DNA of 64,000 nt from Salvelinus alpinus (Eukaryota; Chordata; Actinopteri; Salmoniformes; Salmonidae). Below are positions 1-13,318 of the stretch, one piece after another (the first letter of the stretch is position 1; every line of letters starts with the position of its first letter). Below the pieces are notes generated by a model. It saw only the letters and a list, made by a program, of their open reading frames with translations, was not told the DNA's origin and did not search any database. A program made the position numbers and the translations under genes. Location: positions 12,699,805 to 12,763,804 of the forward strand of contig NC_092120.1 of NCBI RefSeq assembly GCF_045679555.1. Reading direction: 5' to 3'.

Positions 1-1620
<1,620 letters not shown>

Positions 1621-2145
1621 ACACTGAGTGTACAAAACATTTAAGGACACCTTCCTACTATTGAGTTGCAGCCTCAATTCGTCGGGGCATGGACTCTACA
1701 AGGTGTTGAAAAGTGTTCAACAGGGATGCTGGCCTATGTTGACTCCAATACTTCCCACCATTGTGTCAAGTTGGCTGGATGTCCTTTGGCTGGTGGACCA
1801 TTCTTGATACACACGGGGAACTGTTGAGTGTGAAAAACCCAGCAGTGTTGCAGTTCTTGACACAAACCGGTGTGCCTGGCACCTACTACCATACCCCGTT
1901 CAAAGGCACTTACATTTTTGTGTCTTGCCCATTCACCCTCTGAATGGCACACACACAATCCATGTCTCAATTGTCTCAAGGCTTAAAATTCATTCTTTAA
2001 CCTGTCTCCTTCCCTTAATCTACACTGATTGAAGTGGATTTAACAAGTGACATCATTAAGGGATCATAGCTTTCACCTGGATTCACCTGGTCAGTCTGTG
2101 TCATGGAAAGAGCAGGTGTTCTTAATGTTTTGGACACTCAGTGTA
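1621..2145 (-). mobile_element. Internally deleted Tc1-like element (copy 1)
   Basis: About 525 bp bounded by inverted ends: the left end begins ACACTGAGTGTACAAAACAT and the right end is its reverse complement, finishing at ACACTCAGTGT. Read on the minus strand, the interior carries a broken remnant of the transposase helix-turn-helix domain (FERGMVVGAR, then a shifted frame with VSRVYQEW-like sequence) followed by a fragment of the transposase C-terminus. The catalytic core between them is missing. It is therefore a non-autonomous derivative mobilised in trans by a full-length relative. A second copy lies at 29797-30297 in opposite orientation. Tc1/mariner membership is inferred from the HTH signature and the terminal inverted repeats. 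Confidence 0.85.
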
Positions 2146-2611
2146 GATGTTATTGAGTCTGCAAGCAAATACTGTAGGTCCACAGCACATGTCATGTCTC
2201 TCATTCACAGCACAGTGTATCCAAGAATCAGTGCTTCTCTGTTCATCTTGGATCCTGAGATATTTGCTCTTGTTTTCCACGCCCCCACCCCACTTTCTTA
2301 TTGGCTTAATGAAAGGAAAGAAAACCAATCCTGATTGGCCCTTGTTGGATAACAAAACCCAGGCCAGAGGTCCAACCACACGTCAGAGGCAGCTAAAGTG
2401 CTCTGATGCTCAAATGTTGGGGCACGAGTCGGAGTGTAGTGGATGAACATTGTTGTAATGGGCCTGTTCCATTACAAATACTAGGGATGGGTTGGTAGTT
2501 TGTGGGCAACTTCTCTTCTCCCAATGGATTACTGCTCGATGTCATTTCTGCCCTCTTTCAGTGTTCTGGACCATTATTTGCCTGGAGGAAAAAAAGATAG
2601 TAAGTTAGAAG
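2146..2611. other. Unassigned non-coding stretch
   Basis: Between two transposons. It has two inverted CCAAT-like motifs (near 2298 and 2333), but no splice donor or coding exon could be linked to them. Confidence 0.4.
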
Positions 2612-3236
2612 CAGGGGTTGGGACACAAATTATTTTCCAATCATTCTGAACTGAACCCCTATATTTTTTGTTCCGTTCCATGGATTAGTGGATTTGTAAT
2701 AAAAGTTCCGGCCAGCATAATAAAGTTCTGAACCGGTTGAAGAAAAAAAAGTTGTGGTTCATATAGTTCCTTTTTGTACATTTTTTAACCTGTGAAATCG
2801 ACATAGTTTTTATATTTAGCTCATTATTTTACCTCACCATTTAGCACGGATAGAGCATCTTGCTATGGGACGTGCAGGTTAGTTGTTTACATGTTTAATT
2901 GTTCAGAGATGATGCAACTGAATTTTCACAGGTGGGGAGAAATGGGTGAACATGGAGGAGCATGGTTTGAAGCGCTGAGCATCATGACATAAATTGGGAT
3001 TGTGTATAGGCTATTACTAGCATCAGAACTTTACTGAATTGCAGAATTATATACTAGACAGGGATATTTTTGGAACAAAAAATAACATTATTAACCAGTT
3101 CTCAAGATTTGAAAATAGCAGTTCTGTTCCGGGAACAGGAGAGATTATTTTCGTTCCCAGTTCTGTTTCCGTTCCTTGACATGTTTTGTTATTTTCTGGT
3201 TTTCGGGTCTGTTCCCTGAACTGGTTCCAACCACTG
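2612..3236. mobile_element. hAT-like non-autonomous element
   Basis: Ends form an imperfect terminal inverted repeat, CAGGGGTTGGGAC against the reverse complement CAGTGGTTGGAAC. The 8 bases outside each end are similar (GTTAGAAG and GTTAAAAC, 6 of 8 identical), which fits an aged 8-bp target-site duplication of the hAT superfamily. The interior is AT-rich with repeated GTTCCG/GGAACAG motifs and no transposase frame. hAT assignment is inferred from end structure only. Confidence 0.65.
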
Positions 3237-3244
3237 GTTAAAAC

Positions 3245-3716
3245 ATCACGATAAATAAAACAAACTCACAATAAAGCCAGTACATTATGTGTTAAAATCT
3301 TTTCTAGTGAACGGACAGTCTCTTTCATATAGCAAAAACAATCAGGGAGTTTCTGACAAGTGGCCTTAGGTGCGCCTGGTCTGGTTTTAGCTGAGGTAAG
3401 CCCGGGCTCTGTGTGCCGGGCGCAGACTGCCAGCTAGCCAAGGGGATTGAGGGTGAAGTTGAAAGCCACTGTTGGGAGCCTGGTACACTACGGGGCCATA
3501 ATGCAAAGAGGAAGCATGTGACACACCCTAAGCTGTAGGAGCTGAGACTGAGGGACTTCTGAGAGCTGGGGGCCCTTTTATTTTAAAGCCACTCAGACAA
3601 GCAACTTAAAATCTTACCCAAGGGTCATAGAGTACATAGAGAACCAGCCATGATGTTTGCGGTTTTCTGGGTTCAAAACTTCAATGGGTAGAGCCAGCAT
3701 GCTAACTAGCTAGCAT
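3245..3716. other. Unassigned non-coding stretch
   Basis: No coding bias or repeat structure recognised, apart from GCTAGC-rich sequence leading into the tandem repeat that follows. Confidence 0.4.
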
Positions 3717-3800
3717 CATGTTAGCCATATTAGCTATTAGCTAGAATTATGTTAGCCATATTAGCTATTAGCCAGAATCATGTTAGCCATGCCAGCTAGC
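3717..3800. repeat. 31-bp tandem repeat, about 2.7 copies
   Basis: Units begin CATGTTAGCCATATTAGCTA at 3717 and 3748, with a partial third unit at 3779. The first two units differ at two positions. TTAGC/GCTAGC-rich minisatellite. Confidence 0.85.
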
Positions 3801-5380
3801 ATCTTGATAGCAGTTTAAACTGTACTGTATGTCAATGGACTAACTACAAGTCAAGGAAGGACATTTCTAATTAAACGTAAAATGAGACAGAAGTGGTGTC
3901 ACCAAAGGGGTTTAGGGTATTGGTGTCGGTTTGAGTTATTGGGATTCATGGTCTTGTTTTTGTTGAGTGGCCTACGGTGAATGAGCTAGTTAATGGTAAA
4001 TTTACAACCACAGCATGTGGGCCAATAAAACCAGGGGGACAGGGGGACATAGAGGACGATGAGAATGATTGTGAGAGGAGGAGAGAAAGAGAAAGAGGGG
4101 GAGAGAGTAGAGTGGAGGACTCTGGTAATTAAGAGTCTAAGGGAGTGTGAGAGGGGGCACACACTGCTCAGAGCAAACTTTGTGCACAGAATCCTCACTC
4201 TTATTTATGCACCCTGTCTATTCTCCCTCCCTTCTACCCTTTATCTTCTTCCTGGCCTTTCCTCTCTCTCCATTCACTTGTCTCTCCCTCTGAATGAATA
4301 GTTACAGCGCTATGGTGTCCCCCCCACCAACACCCCCACCGTACACCCCTTAAACTCCCCCTCTAGCTCAGTCTTGAATAGGGAGTCGAATTGAGCAAAC
4401 AGTCAGCCTGTCAGCTCAATAGGAGGTCTGGCCGTGAACTTCAAGTCCTTCCCAGGCCCCCAGCGTCACATTGGGGAGAGAGGCAGGGAGTGGGGAGGGA
4501 GGTGTGGGGTTGGGAGGCTGTGGGGAGACAGGAGGGAGGGGGTGAGTGTGAGCCACAGACACAGCCAGACTTTAGGAGGCCCCTACGTGCCAATATTGGG
4601 GGGACCTCTGCCTGCCACAAAAGTTCCCAAGACTGGAGCTTTTGCTGGAGCTATGGGGGAGGGTGCTCCAGGTCCCAGCTGCCTCCCCCCACCCCCTAGT
4701 CTAGGCAGGAGGGGTGTGTGCAGACGGGACAGTGTCTGCCCCCTGCCCAAACTCCAGCCCTACAGACCCGCACACTCAGACGCAAGCTGCTGACTGTGCC
4801 CACCCACCCCCTCGACTCGCCTCGCTCCCAGCCCGCACAGGCCACACATCATCTCATTACCCAACGCCAGCCACTCCACTGTCTACTGTTTGTATTGTTT
4901 TGGGCTCTGCATAATTTACACAGTAAATTGAGAATGGCCCTGGCCCCTGCTCAATCTACCACCTGTTTACAGAGACTGCCCGTGATTAGTGGGTTTGCAT
5001 TAGATTAGACACTGTTACTACTAAGGTTCTCATGCGATGTTTTGTTAGACTGGCTCCCCAACATAGAAACTTAGACAAAACAACTTTAATTAAAAACTGC
5101 AACTGCTAATGGTCCGATGAAGCTCCAATGTGAATGTTGTGGTTTTGTCATGATTTTCTTCTCTCTCCACATTTGGCTTAATCAGATGCTATAATTTATT
5201 TTAATATCCTTAATAAATTCATTATGTCTAGTCCTAACAGCAATGTCTCTGTAGACCTCATGCAGAGGAATACCTTGGCGGGATTGGCGATGAGACAGAC
5301 TTAATAGCACTCTAGTGTTTCACCGTCCATATGCATGGGTAGTAACTCAGTAGCCCATCCATTAGCAATGCTCTGGCACC
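3801..5380. other. Non-coding stretch with polypurine and G-rich tracts
   Basis: A polypurine run (AG-rich) lies at about 4050-4115 and G-rich sequence at about 4465-4550, followed by C-rich sequence. Several overlapping frames stay open at 4390-5010 because stop codons are rare in GC-rich DNA. Their translations are Pro/Gly-rich and resemble no family, so I do not call a gene. Confidence 0.4.
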
Positions 5381-5580
5381 GTACAGTATCTTAGCGATAG
5401 CACTGTCTCGACCTCCAGTACGCAGACACAAACAAAGGGAGTTCTCTCCGTGTGGCACGGACAATGGCACACATTGTTTACCGGCTGCCTTATTTAATCG
5501 GGCCCAGCCGACTCTAATTGGTGTTTTGGTTATTAAGCGTTTTTTAAACTTGCAGCTCCCTGTTCGGAATAAAGGAGGGC
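5381..5580. promoter_or_regulatory. Candidate conserved non-coding element
   Basis: Single-copy-looking stretch with clustered motifs typical of developmental enhancers: ACAAACAAAGGG and ACATTGTTTACC (SOX/FOX-like) and CTCTAATTGG (homeodomain-like). No coding frame fits. Called by composition and motif clustering only; conservation was not measured. Confidence 0.25.
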
Positions 5581-7374
5581 TACAACAAGCTTGCTTAGGA
5601 GAACAATACACGACTTGTCTCAGCACCAGCTCCCCCAACACCTCACCCACCAACACAAAGACAGCTTTCCGCTACTGAGACCTCGCTATCATACTCTCAT
5701 TCGGCCTCTGCTTCTCTCGCTCCCTCTCTCTGTCTCTCAACCACACTCACTCTCTCCTGGTCCCTTTTGCTATGTGTTGGTGTTGTACTGCAGTGTCTGT
5801 CTGAGTAGCATACACTGACTCGTGGACGTCACAGTTTTGTCCTTTAAAGATATGCTCTGAGCTGCTTTTAGAATTTTTTACTAAACAGTCATTAGCGTAA
5901 ATCTTTACATGTCAGCAAATCAGGATAATTAATTACAAAAAAGGAATGATAAGACTTGGTAAAAAATAAATATTGCAAAAAGCGTACTGTGTCTTTGATT
6001 ACTAATGATAATAATAATAGTGATGATATAATATAGCCCTAGCTAATATTCGTTGAGAGTCTCTGGGTGTAACTATCTTATATAATATGCTAAATGTGGA
6101 ACATTCATATCTCAGTTATTCTGACCAGGGAATACGGCCCGCGTATTTCAACCAAAATGGCAGCCGCCGCCATGTCGGGCATGTGTGTGAAGAGGATGGC
6201 ACAACAATTCCCAAACGGGAAGAAAACTGGGCTGTTCAGAGCACAGATGCCCACTGAATGCCTGAGAGAGAGCAAGAGCAAGGAGGGATTTAATGCAAGC
6301 ACACACACAAAAACCCCAGCCTTCCTCCCCCCTCCATCAACGCGTCTCGTGATTTCTACAATTAGCAAACACATCTGAGGTGCTTAAAGGCAAGGCCAGC
6401 CTGGCAGAGGGAGGGAGCGAGAGAGAAGGGAGGGTCCGGAGGAGGAGGAAAGGATGGGGTGATGGTGGCGGTGGTGGTGTTATGGAGGCGTGATGCAGCA
6501 TGGCGGGCGTAGGGCTGTTGTTGTTACCTGCTCTCTCTGGTCCTCACTTCCATTTCATGCCAGCGTGCGTCGTCCTAAGATGGTGGCGTGGGCTGCGTCT
6601 CGCGGTACAGGAGAATGGGGAAGGCAGCTGAGGATGAAGCGAGGGAGGGGAGAAGGGGAGAGGCGACACGGAGGAGGGTGAGAAGAGGGAGTCAGAGTCA
6701 ACAGCAACCTCTCCTCCTCTCCCTGTTTTTCATCCTCATTTTGCCAGCATTCTGTCATGGTGGTGTTGGTAGTCTGCACAAAAAAATAAGAATAGGGAAA
6801 AAGATGAGGCAAAAAGAGAAAATGTGAGTATGCAGTTTAACCAGCCGAGATACACATACATGCATATGTACGTATACACACGCAACCACACACACACCTT
6901 GTCATGTCTTTTCTCATGGTACAGTCTGCCCCTGAGCATGCAAATGACTTTCATTATGCAAATGCATGCAAATCAGATCCAACCATCTGAGAATCAAGAC
7001 TGGGAAGAAAAAAAATAGACACAGAGATTGAATGAAAGAATGAAAGAGAAAAAGAACAGGGGGGAAATCCTTTTGAGTGGCAGGAGGCGGTAAGTTAGGT
7101 AGATGGTATGTGGAGGAACAACAGTGGCCCCAATTGGACAAACAAGATTACCTTTTGTATTATAAAGATTTCTTATTTTTTTTCTGACTGCACTGTATTT
7201 TAACATCATACTTGATATCATACAAGTTTCATATGAAGTTAAGTTCAGACTCACATCATCTGCAATGGTAAGAAAAGAGATTGCTCCAGCTAACGCAGGC
7301 TTTTCAGCCATTCCACAATAAATGTCTTTACTTTCATTCAAGGACGCAACAAGAACTTGAGCTCTGTTATGGAA
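5581..7374. other. Non-coding stretch, purine-rich in the middle
   Basis: Contains AG-rich sequence (about 6400-6700, 7010-7070) and a short GC-rich patch near 6160 (ATGGCAGCCGCCGCCATG, a YY1-like motif). No splice-bounded frame or known repeat recognised. Confidence 0.4.
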
Positions 7375-8490
7375 TAAACACATGAATTTCACATGTGCTC
7401 ATGTGATCTTATGTGAAGTTAATGTGATAACGTGACAACATGTAAAAGCAACATGTGATAACATGAAGGTACACATGCGAAAACATTTGAGCAAGCGCGA
7501 AAACATGATCTCGTGAAAGAAATGTGACAACATGGGGATGCAACATTTTTACATTTTTGAAAGTTTTTCACATGTGAAACTGCTTATTTCCCATGTTGCT
7601 TTTACTGCAAATCACGTGAGGTGAAAACTTTATTCTCCACACAGGTGAACAAGTGGTGTTAACATGTGAACTCTAAATGTAATACATGTGAACATATTGT
7701 TTCACGTGAACAACTAATGTCACGTGTCTCTTTTCATGTTTTTTTGTAAGGGAAGTAATAAAATAATATTGGGGTTTTAAGGTAAGCGGTACGCTGTTCA
7801 GCTAAAAAAGTGTAGTACTGTATATTTAATCGATATGATTACATTTGATCACTTAGTGATGCACCTGGGATTTAAAATCGCACTCTCTATATTTGGAGTA
7901 CGCTGATCTTTCTGCTGTGTCACAAAGTCTGTAGTATTCTCAGAAGTCCTCCACAGATGAATTACCTACAATGCATCTCTGCAATTAGCTCAAGAATGCC
8001 ATCTGCGCTGCTATTTTAGTTCTAAATTAATCTGACTATTATCTCATCATTGATTTCCTTTACTTATTTCATCAATTTGGGGGTTTTCTATATAGTTGTC
8101 CAATGTTGGTGGGGCATATTATTTACTTACTCCTGAATCACAATGATAAATATAATACTTATTATTGAGTCTTTTTTTTAACAAAGCTGGTATCTACTTT
8201 GAAGTACAAAGTGTAGGAATAGAGGTGAAATCAGTTATTGATACAGACATGGTGGGGTAGCAGGAAGATCGTACGTAATGCCTTGAACCGAGAGGCTGTG
8301 AGTTCATATCCCAGGTGAGGACATAAATAAACAAACAATGTAATCATGTGTGTCAAATATGTAAATTGAAAACACTGCGACTGTGGGACATTTTGTTTGT
8401 ATGTTTGTTTGTATGTAATCATGTGAAATATCCCAAAATGTACTGTAAGTCCAACCAAAACCACATGAAAGGTTATGTGATCACGTGAAA
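7375..8490. repeat. ACATGTGA-rich composite repeat with tRNA-like segment
   Basis: The two flanks (about 7380-7735 and 8340-8485) are full of CATGTGA/CACGTGA motifs in both orientations, a pattern I associate with a salmonid interspersed repeat. Between them, near 8248-8320, is a segment resembling a degenerate tRNA-derived SINE head: GGTGGGGTAGCAGG at the A-box position and GTGAGTTCATATCCC at the B-box position about 35 bases on. The rest of the middle is AT-rich and unassigned. Exact boundaries are uncertain. Confidence 0.5.
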
Positions 8491-8631
8491 ATAAAATCTA
8501 ATGCAGTGGTAGAAAGGCTGTGACCTAGAAAGGGATTGTTGTCTAAAATATGCTATTGAAGTCACAGATGGTTGGCTGTATGAGATCAAATGTTGGGAAA
8601 CTTCATTATAACAAAAACAACAATACTACAG

Positions 8632-9051
8632 TATCAACATGCTAGGTTGATGAAGAGGTTGCTGGAGCTATTGTATCAACATGCTAGGTTGATGAAGAGG
8701 TTGCTGGAGCTATTGTATCAACATGCTAGGTTGATGAAGAGGTTGCTGGAGCTATTGTATCAACATGCTAGGTTGATGAAGAGGTTGCTGGAGCTATTGT
8801 ATCAACATGCTAGGTTGATGAAGAGGTTGCTGGAGCTATTGTATCAACATGCTAGGTTGATGAAGAGGTTGCTGGAGCTATTGTATCAACATGCTAGGTT
8901 GATGAAGAGGTTGCTGGAGCTATTGTATCAACATGCTAGGTTGATGAAGAGGTTGCTGGAGCTATTGTATCAACATGCTAGGTTGATGAAGAGGTTGCTG
9001 GAGCTATTGTATCATCATACTAGGTTGATGAAGAGGTTGCTGGAGCTATTA
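8632..9051 (+). repeat. 42-bp minisatellite, ten near-identical units
   Basis: Ten units of 42 bp start at 8632, 8674, 8716, 8758, 8800, 8842, 8884, 8926, 8968 and 9010. The first nine appear identical; the last differs at a few bases. Each unit begins TATCAACATGCTAGGTTGAT. Because 42 is a multiple of three, one plus-strand frame (8590-9057) runs open through the array and would encode a 14-residue repeat, YQHARLMKRLLELL. There is no signal peptide, splice context or known family, so this is best read as a tandem repeat with an incidental open frame. Confidence 0.95.
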
Positions 9052-9469
9052 TGTTAGCCTTTGCATTGTTTTAGCACAAAATAGTCAAGCATATTGAAGT
9101 GGTGCTTTTCCATGTCATTCTCCAGCCAAGCTACACATGCAAGTAAACCAAGAGCTACAAACTAACTCCACCAATCTGGGTTGGAATCTACTAACTAGCT
9201 ACCAGCCTAGCCTATACATGACATTTGGTGAACCAACGAGCAGAATGATCGGGGAGGGGAGAGCTGCTGTCTGTTTTCACTCTCAGGCTAGAGGAAGGAG
9301 GCAGCTTTCGTTTCAGGGTGCCAGTAGGGAGGCACTATTTTGTAAGCTGTAATGGGGGAGTAGGGATAGGGGTGAAGGGAAGGGCCTTGGAGTGTGAGAG
9401 AGTAGGTTAGGAGGAAGGGAAGGGCAGTAGTAGAGGGGGTGGGGTACCACTGAATGGTGGCAAACCTCT
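9052..9469. other. Unassigned non-coding stretch
   Basis: G-rich in its second half (about 9340-9450). No gene or repeat recognised. Confidence 0.4.
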
Positions 9470-9660
9470 CCTAATTGGCACTTGACATTTTTCTGCCATT
9501 GGCACTAAAGTGGGCCAGCTTTCAAGCCCGCTCCGAGTCCTTGTTGGAAAAGTGCCATATGCAAATATGGCGAATGGGCTCCATTATGAAGCCTCTGATA
9601 TTAACAGCTCAGGGAACAATGAAATTGTGTGCTTACTCTGGACTCGTAGGTGTCGTGTGA
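9470..9660. promoter_or_regulatory. Candidate conserved non-coding element
   Basis: Balanced composition, no repeat similarity, and an octamer-like ATGCAAAT motif next to TGCCATATGC. Open frames overlap here but lack splice context. Enhancer status is a guess from sequence texture; alignment to other teleosts would decide it. Confidence 0.25.
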
Positions 9661-11003
9661 GCGAGAACAAGACAATGGCTGCCATAGCAGCTTCGGTCTG
9701 AACAGCCCCTTCACATGACGTTCTGACAAGTCATTTCACCAGAATGGCCTTCTGTGGACTGAGGCTCTGTCAGGCTCTGTCCAAAAGCTTTGTTCAAGAC
9801 TGAAATAGTTTGTTTCAGTTTGTGCAATATTTGCCAAACTTCTGAAAATGTAATATTTCTCTTTTTGTTGAGAGGCTCTTTTTCCTAACTGTTAAAATAT
9901 ACAGAAAAAGATTAGCTTTTTTCAAAAAACTCATCCTATGTTAAAGCATTACCAGTTGAGCACATTGTTCTAAATGCTAGAATGTATAGTGTTCTGTAAT
10001 CCTTCTGATATTTCTCTATTTGGATTGTTTACCCTTCACTAGCTCCCGGGGCAACAGTGGAGGGAGATCAAAACATAAGTCCTGTCTCCCTTTGGAGACT
10101 TCTTGGCAAATCAATGATGAATTGTAGCAAAACTGAGAAGCATTTTCAAAGACCGAGAAATGATAAGAGACTGATCTTGGACAGATAGGCCAAACAAACT
10201 CCCAGCACTAACTTCCAAGAGGAAACATATAAAGCAGATTGTCAAAGGCCGTAAAGCAGTTCCATCTTTATCTCCACACAAGTCGAAACTGTCAGGGAGG
10301 AAACAGAACAACGGGTCCAACGATAGCACCCAACTCCGGTGTGGTCCGAACCAAGTCAAAGTACACCTGTTACTGCTAAGTTACCAAACTTGATCTCCTT
10401 TGTCTGGGTGGGCCCATTGACTTCTGTAAACGCCTGAAATACATTAATTTCTCTGTGAGCGACAGGGAGGCGGGGGACACTTTAGAAATAGCAAAGTCTG
10501 CCCCTCTGTACCAGCCCAACAGTGAAGCCATTTTCCAAACTCTGTTGGTGTGTTCTGTTGAGAGAAAGGGAGGCAGAGAAAAGGGGTAAGAATCACTGGG
10601 CCTTTTTCAGAAACCCATCTGGCTGTTAGGACCCGGAGGTGCTGAAATGGTGGTAAAGGAGCCCATTGTCTCCCTGTGACAAGTGGACTAGCTCTATTGA
10701 CTGTAAAGTCTACTGGTGTGGGGCCGCCAGGGCCCGGCCACAATGCCTGCTTTTCTACTTGACACTTGGAGTCTAAATCTGCTTACCTAGTGCCTGAAAG
10801 CTAAGACAAATCCACCAAACCCTCCCTCTGCCCCCCTTCCTTCCTTTCTCCTCTCCCTCCCTCCACCCTTTCTCTTTATCCCCCTCTCTCTTTGCCTCCC
10901 TCCACTCCAGACAGGGCTACAGTAGAGTCCTGGAGGTTTTGTGGAACTCCTGTTTTTGTGCCATTTTCAGGCAGGCAGTGCAAGGCCGTCTTTCCTCTGG
11001 GGT
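9661..11003. other. Non-coding stretch, parts may be conserved
   Basis: Sequence at 10040-10380 and 10540-10760 is non-repetitive and of even composition, compatible with conserved non-coding DNA. A C/T-rich tract lies at 10800-10910. No exon could be supported. Confidence 0.35.
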
Positions 11004-11080
11004 AGGGTTGCAAAATTCCAGGAACTTTCAATGAATTCCCTGGTGTTCTAGAAATCCTGGTTTTGCAACTGTACTCCATG
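11004..11080. repeat. Fragment of an interspersed salmonid repeat
   Basis: The pattern AGGGTTGCAAAATTCC followed by AGAAATCCTGGTTTTGCAA resembles a repeat I know from salmonid sequences. The fragment begins and ends with inverted GTTGCAAAA/TTTTGCAAC sequence. Recognition is by eye. Confidence 0.4.
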
Positions 11081-13268
11081 GTCCCTAGTGTGGACTGTTA
11101 TTGATATGACTGTGGCACACAGTTATCCCACTTATCGCCACCAACAAAACAGCTGCACCAGTGCACACACCTTCATGGGCATCTGTTACTGACATCATAT
11201 AATCTTTTCTTCAAATAGTATTCATGCTTATCATACAAACTGTAGCTAATTGGAGAGAAAACATGTTTTTACTGCCTGAAAAAGAAATACAAACTGATGT
11301 CAGAAAGCTAATCTAACTTTGCTGAAATCTCTACCTAGAAATGTTGTCAATCAATCAAATTTTACTTGCATAACACGTTGTAAAAAGCCAATTTGTCACA
11401 TTAACATGTATATAGTTATACAACCATAGATAACAGCCAAGAACAGTCATTGGTGCCTTGTTCCAGTTCCCCTGGATTCTTCCGTTGGTAATGACAGTAG
11501 CTAGGGAAAACAGACAAAGAGCCAGGTACCACTGTGCCACCGGAGGAGGTGACATCACTGCCTGTCACTTCCTGTCAAGGCCCTCGTCTCTCTCGCTCCC
11601 TCGCTGAGCCCTGAGCTCAAATGTCACACTCAGCACCTGCAATGCAGCAGGCAGGGACCGCTGCACAACCCGCTAAGATTGTGACATTGTGAGTGTTGTT
11701 GCTATACAAACGCTCCAACAGGAGTTTCAGTTTAGTCCAACGTGCCATATTGGAGTCAATATTGTGTTTGTTATCAAAGCAGAATTCAAATGTATAAATT
11801 TAGCTGAGTACATGTGATTGAAACCATGTTTAGGCCATTGATCACCATATGAATAACATGTTTTTCAAACATACTGGTGCTATAGTATACAATTTACTCT
11901 CCAATTTCTCTGTAATGTCTTGAAGCTATGGAAGGCTGATTTGGCCAAAAGACAGAAATATCATACTAGAGGCCTCACTCGACATGATTCTTTTTCTAGT
12001 TGAAAAGAAATCAACATCATTGCCTTGATGGCTGATTGAAGGTGTGAAGATCTGATTGACCAATTACTCCCCACTATGGGCTGAGGCCCGGATTGTTCCC
12101 TCTCTCATGGCTCTGCCACTGGGGGCAGTTTCTGGTTGATTGCCCTCGGACCACTCCCCCACAGAGCCCCACACAGTGGCATTCAACAAGACCCGTCAGG
12201 CCTTTCCACATGGTAGCACCTCATGCAATGGAGGCTTCGCCATGGCACATTCACAACCAAGCCAACTGTCACCTCAAATCAAACACCCAAACAAAACCAA
12301 AATCAAACACCTTCCCATATGAAAGAAAGAGGGGGAGAAATCAAATAAACAACCGTCTAGCTTAACAAAACTGGCCTCAAACAGATCTGTCCATTCGACT
12401 ATGTGCTGGCAGGGGACAACTTCCACAATCCAAATAACGTATGACATTAGAGGCCATAATCAGCAACCATACTTTCTATTAATTTCACCTGTTTTCCAAC
12501 AGCCTTAACTAAAAACCTATCAGCCGAGTACAGAATTGCTACAGTGGTAGGATGGTGTTACTTGCATCTACTGACTGGCCAATTTGTTAAGCATTTCAGC
12601 AAAGTCCGCAGTCAGCACCATTCAGGTTGCCGTTGGTTCTTTGGGACCTGCCCACCACTGCTGGCCATGTGATTGTAAGGATAAGCTGGTGCATGCAGCC
12701 CCACACAGAGGGATCTGGGGCTTATTAGATTACAAGTGATCCTGTTGGACCAACCGGGCTGTGAGGGACCAATGCCACCGGCCATGTGCAAATATGAGGA
12801 AATATGTGTATGGCATTGTGTATAACTCATTATTTTTAGAGATCAATCTCAAAGCGATCAGGATTTCCCAACTGTACGGCTCAGGGGAAAATCTCAATGC
12901 CTCAAAAATGTGAATACTCAAAGATGTAAATTTAGAAGAAACTCAACAAATACTCAAACTCTCAAATCTACTGCTAAAATTCTCAAAGGCAATTGTGATA
13001 TATTTGACGCAATAACAGAGACCAGATAGTTGTAATTGTCAAGCTGAGTTAAAAAGACACACACATGTACACATCACACATAAACCTGTGCAATTGGATG
13101 ACATCACACGACTTACTTGACTTTTTCTTCTGCTCCCAAGTCCTATGATGTCGGCCATTTTCGTTGCTTGTTTTGCTGTGAATGGTAGAATGGGGTGGTG
13201 CAGCATGGGGGATATGTGTTGGGGATCTTGATGCCTTTCAGGAGCGTAATGGGATTCTTGTTACTTTC
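11081..13268. other. Unassigned non-coding stretch
   Basis: A short piece at 11349-11400 (AATCAATCAAATTTTACTT) resembles a worn LINE 3' tail. The sequence around 12070-12250 is of even composition and may be conserved non-coding DNA. No gene recognised. Confidence 0.35.
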
Positions 13269-13318
13269 GGTTATCTAGCTTTATGAAGAATGTACATCAC
13301 TCATACAGCTAGATAACC
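13269..13318. repeat. 12-bp perfect inverted repeat (hairpin)
   Basis: GGTTATCTAGCT at 13269-13280 is the exact reverse complement of AGCTAGATAACC at 13307-13318, with a 26-base loop. It may be a small foldback element or the fused ends of a deleted MITE. Confidence 0.8.

Noticed and set aside
1734-1979. Stand-alone minus-strand gene
   Set aside because: It is a frameshifted transposase remnant inside the Tc1-derived element.
4391-5008. Overlapping GC-rich open frames as a coding exon
   Set aside because: Pro/Gly-rich translations in more than one frame, no splice context, no recognisable domain; typical of stop-poor GC-rich DNA.
8632-9051. CRISPR-like regularly spaced repeat
   Set aside because: Units are directly adjacent with no variable spacers, and the genome is vertebrate. 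It is a minisatellite.
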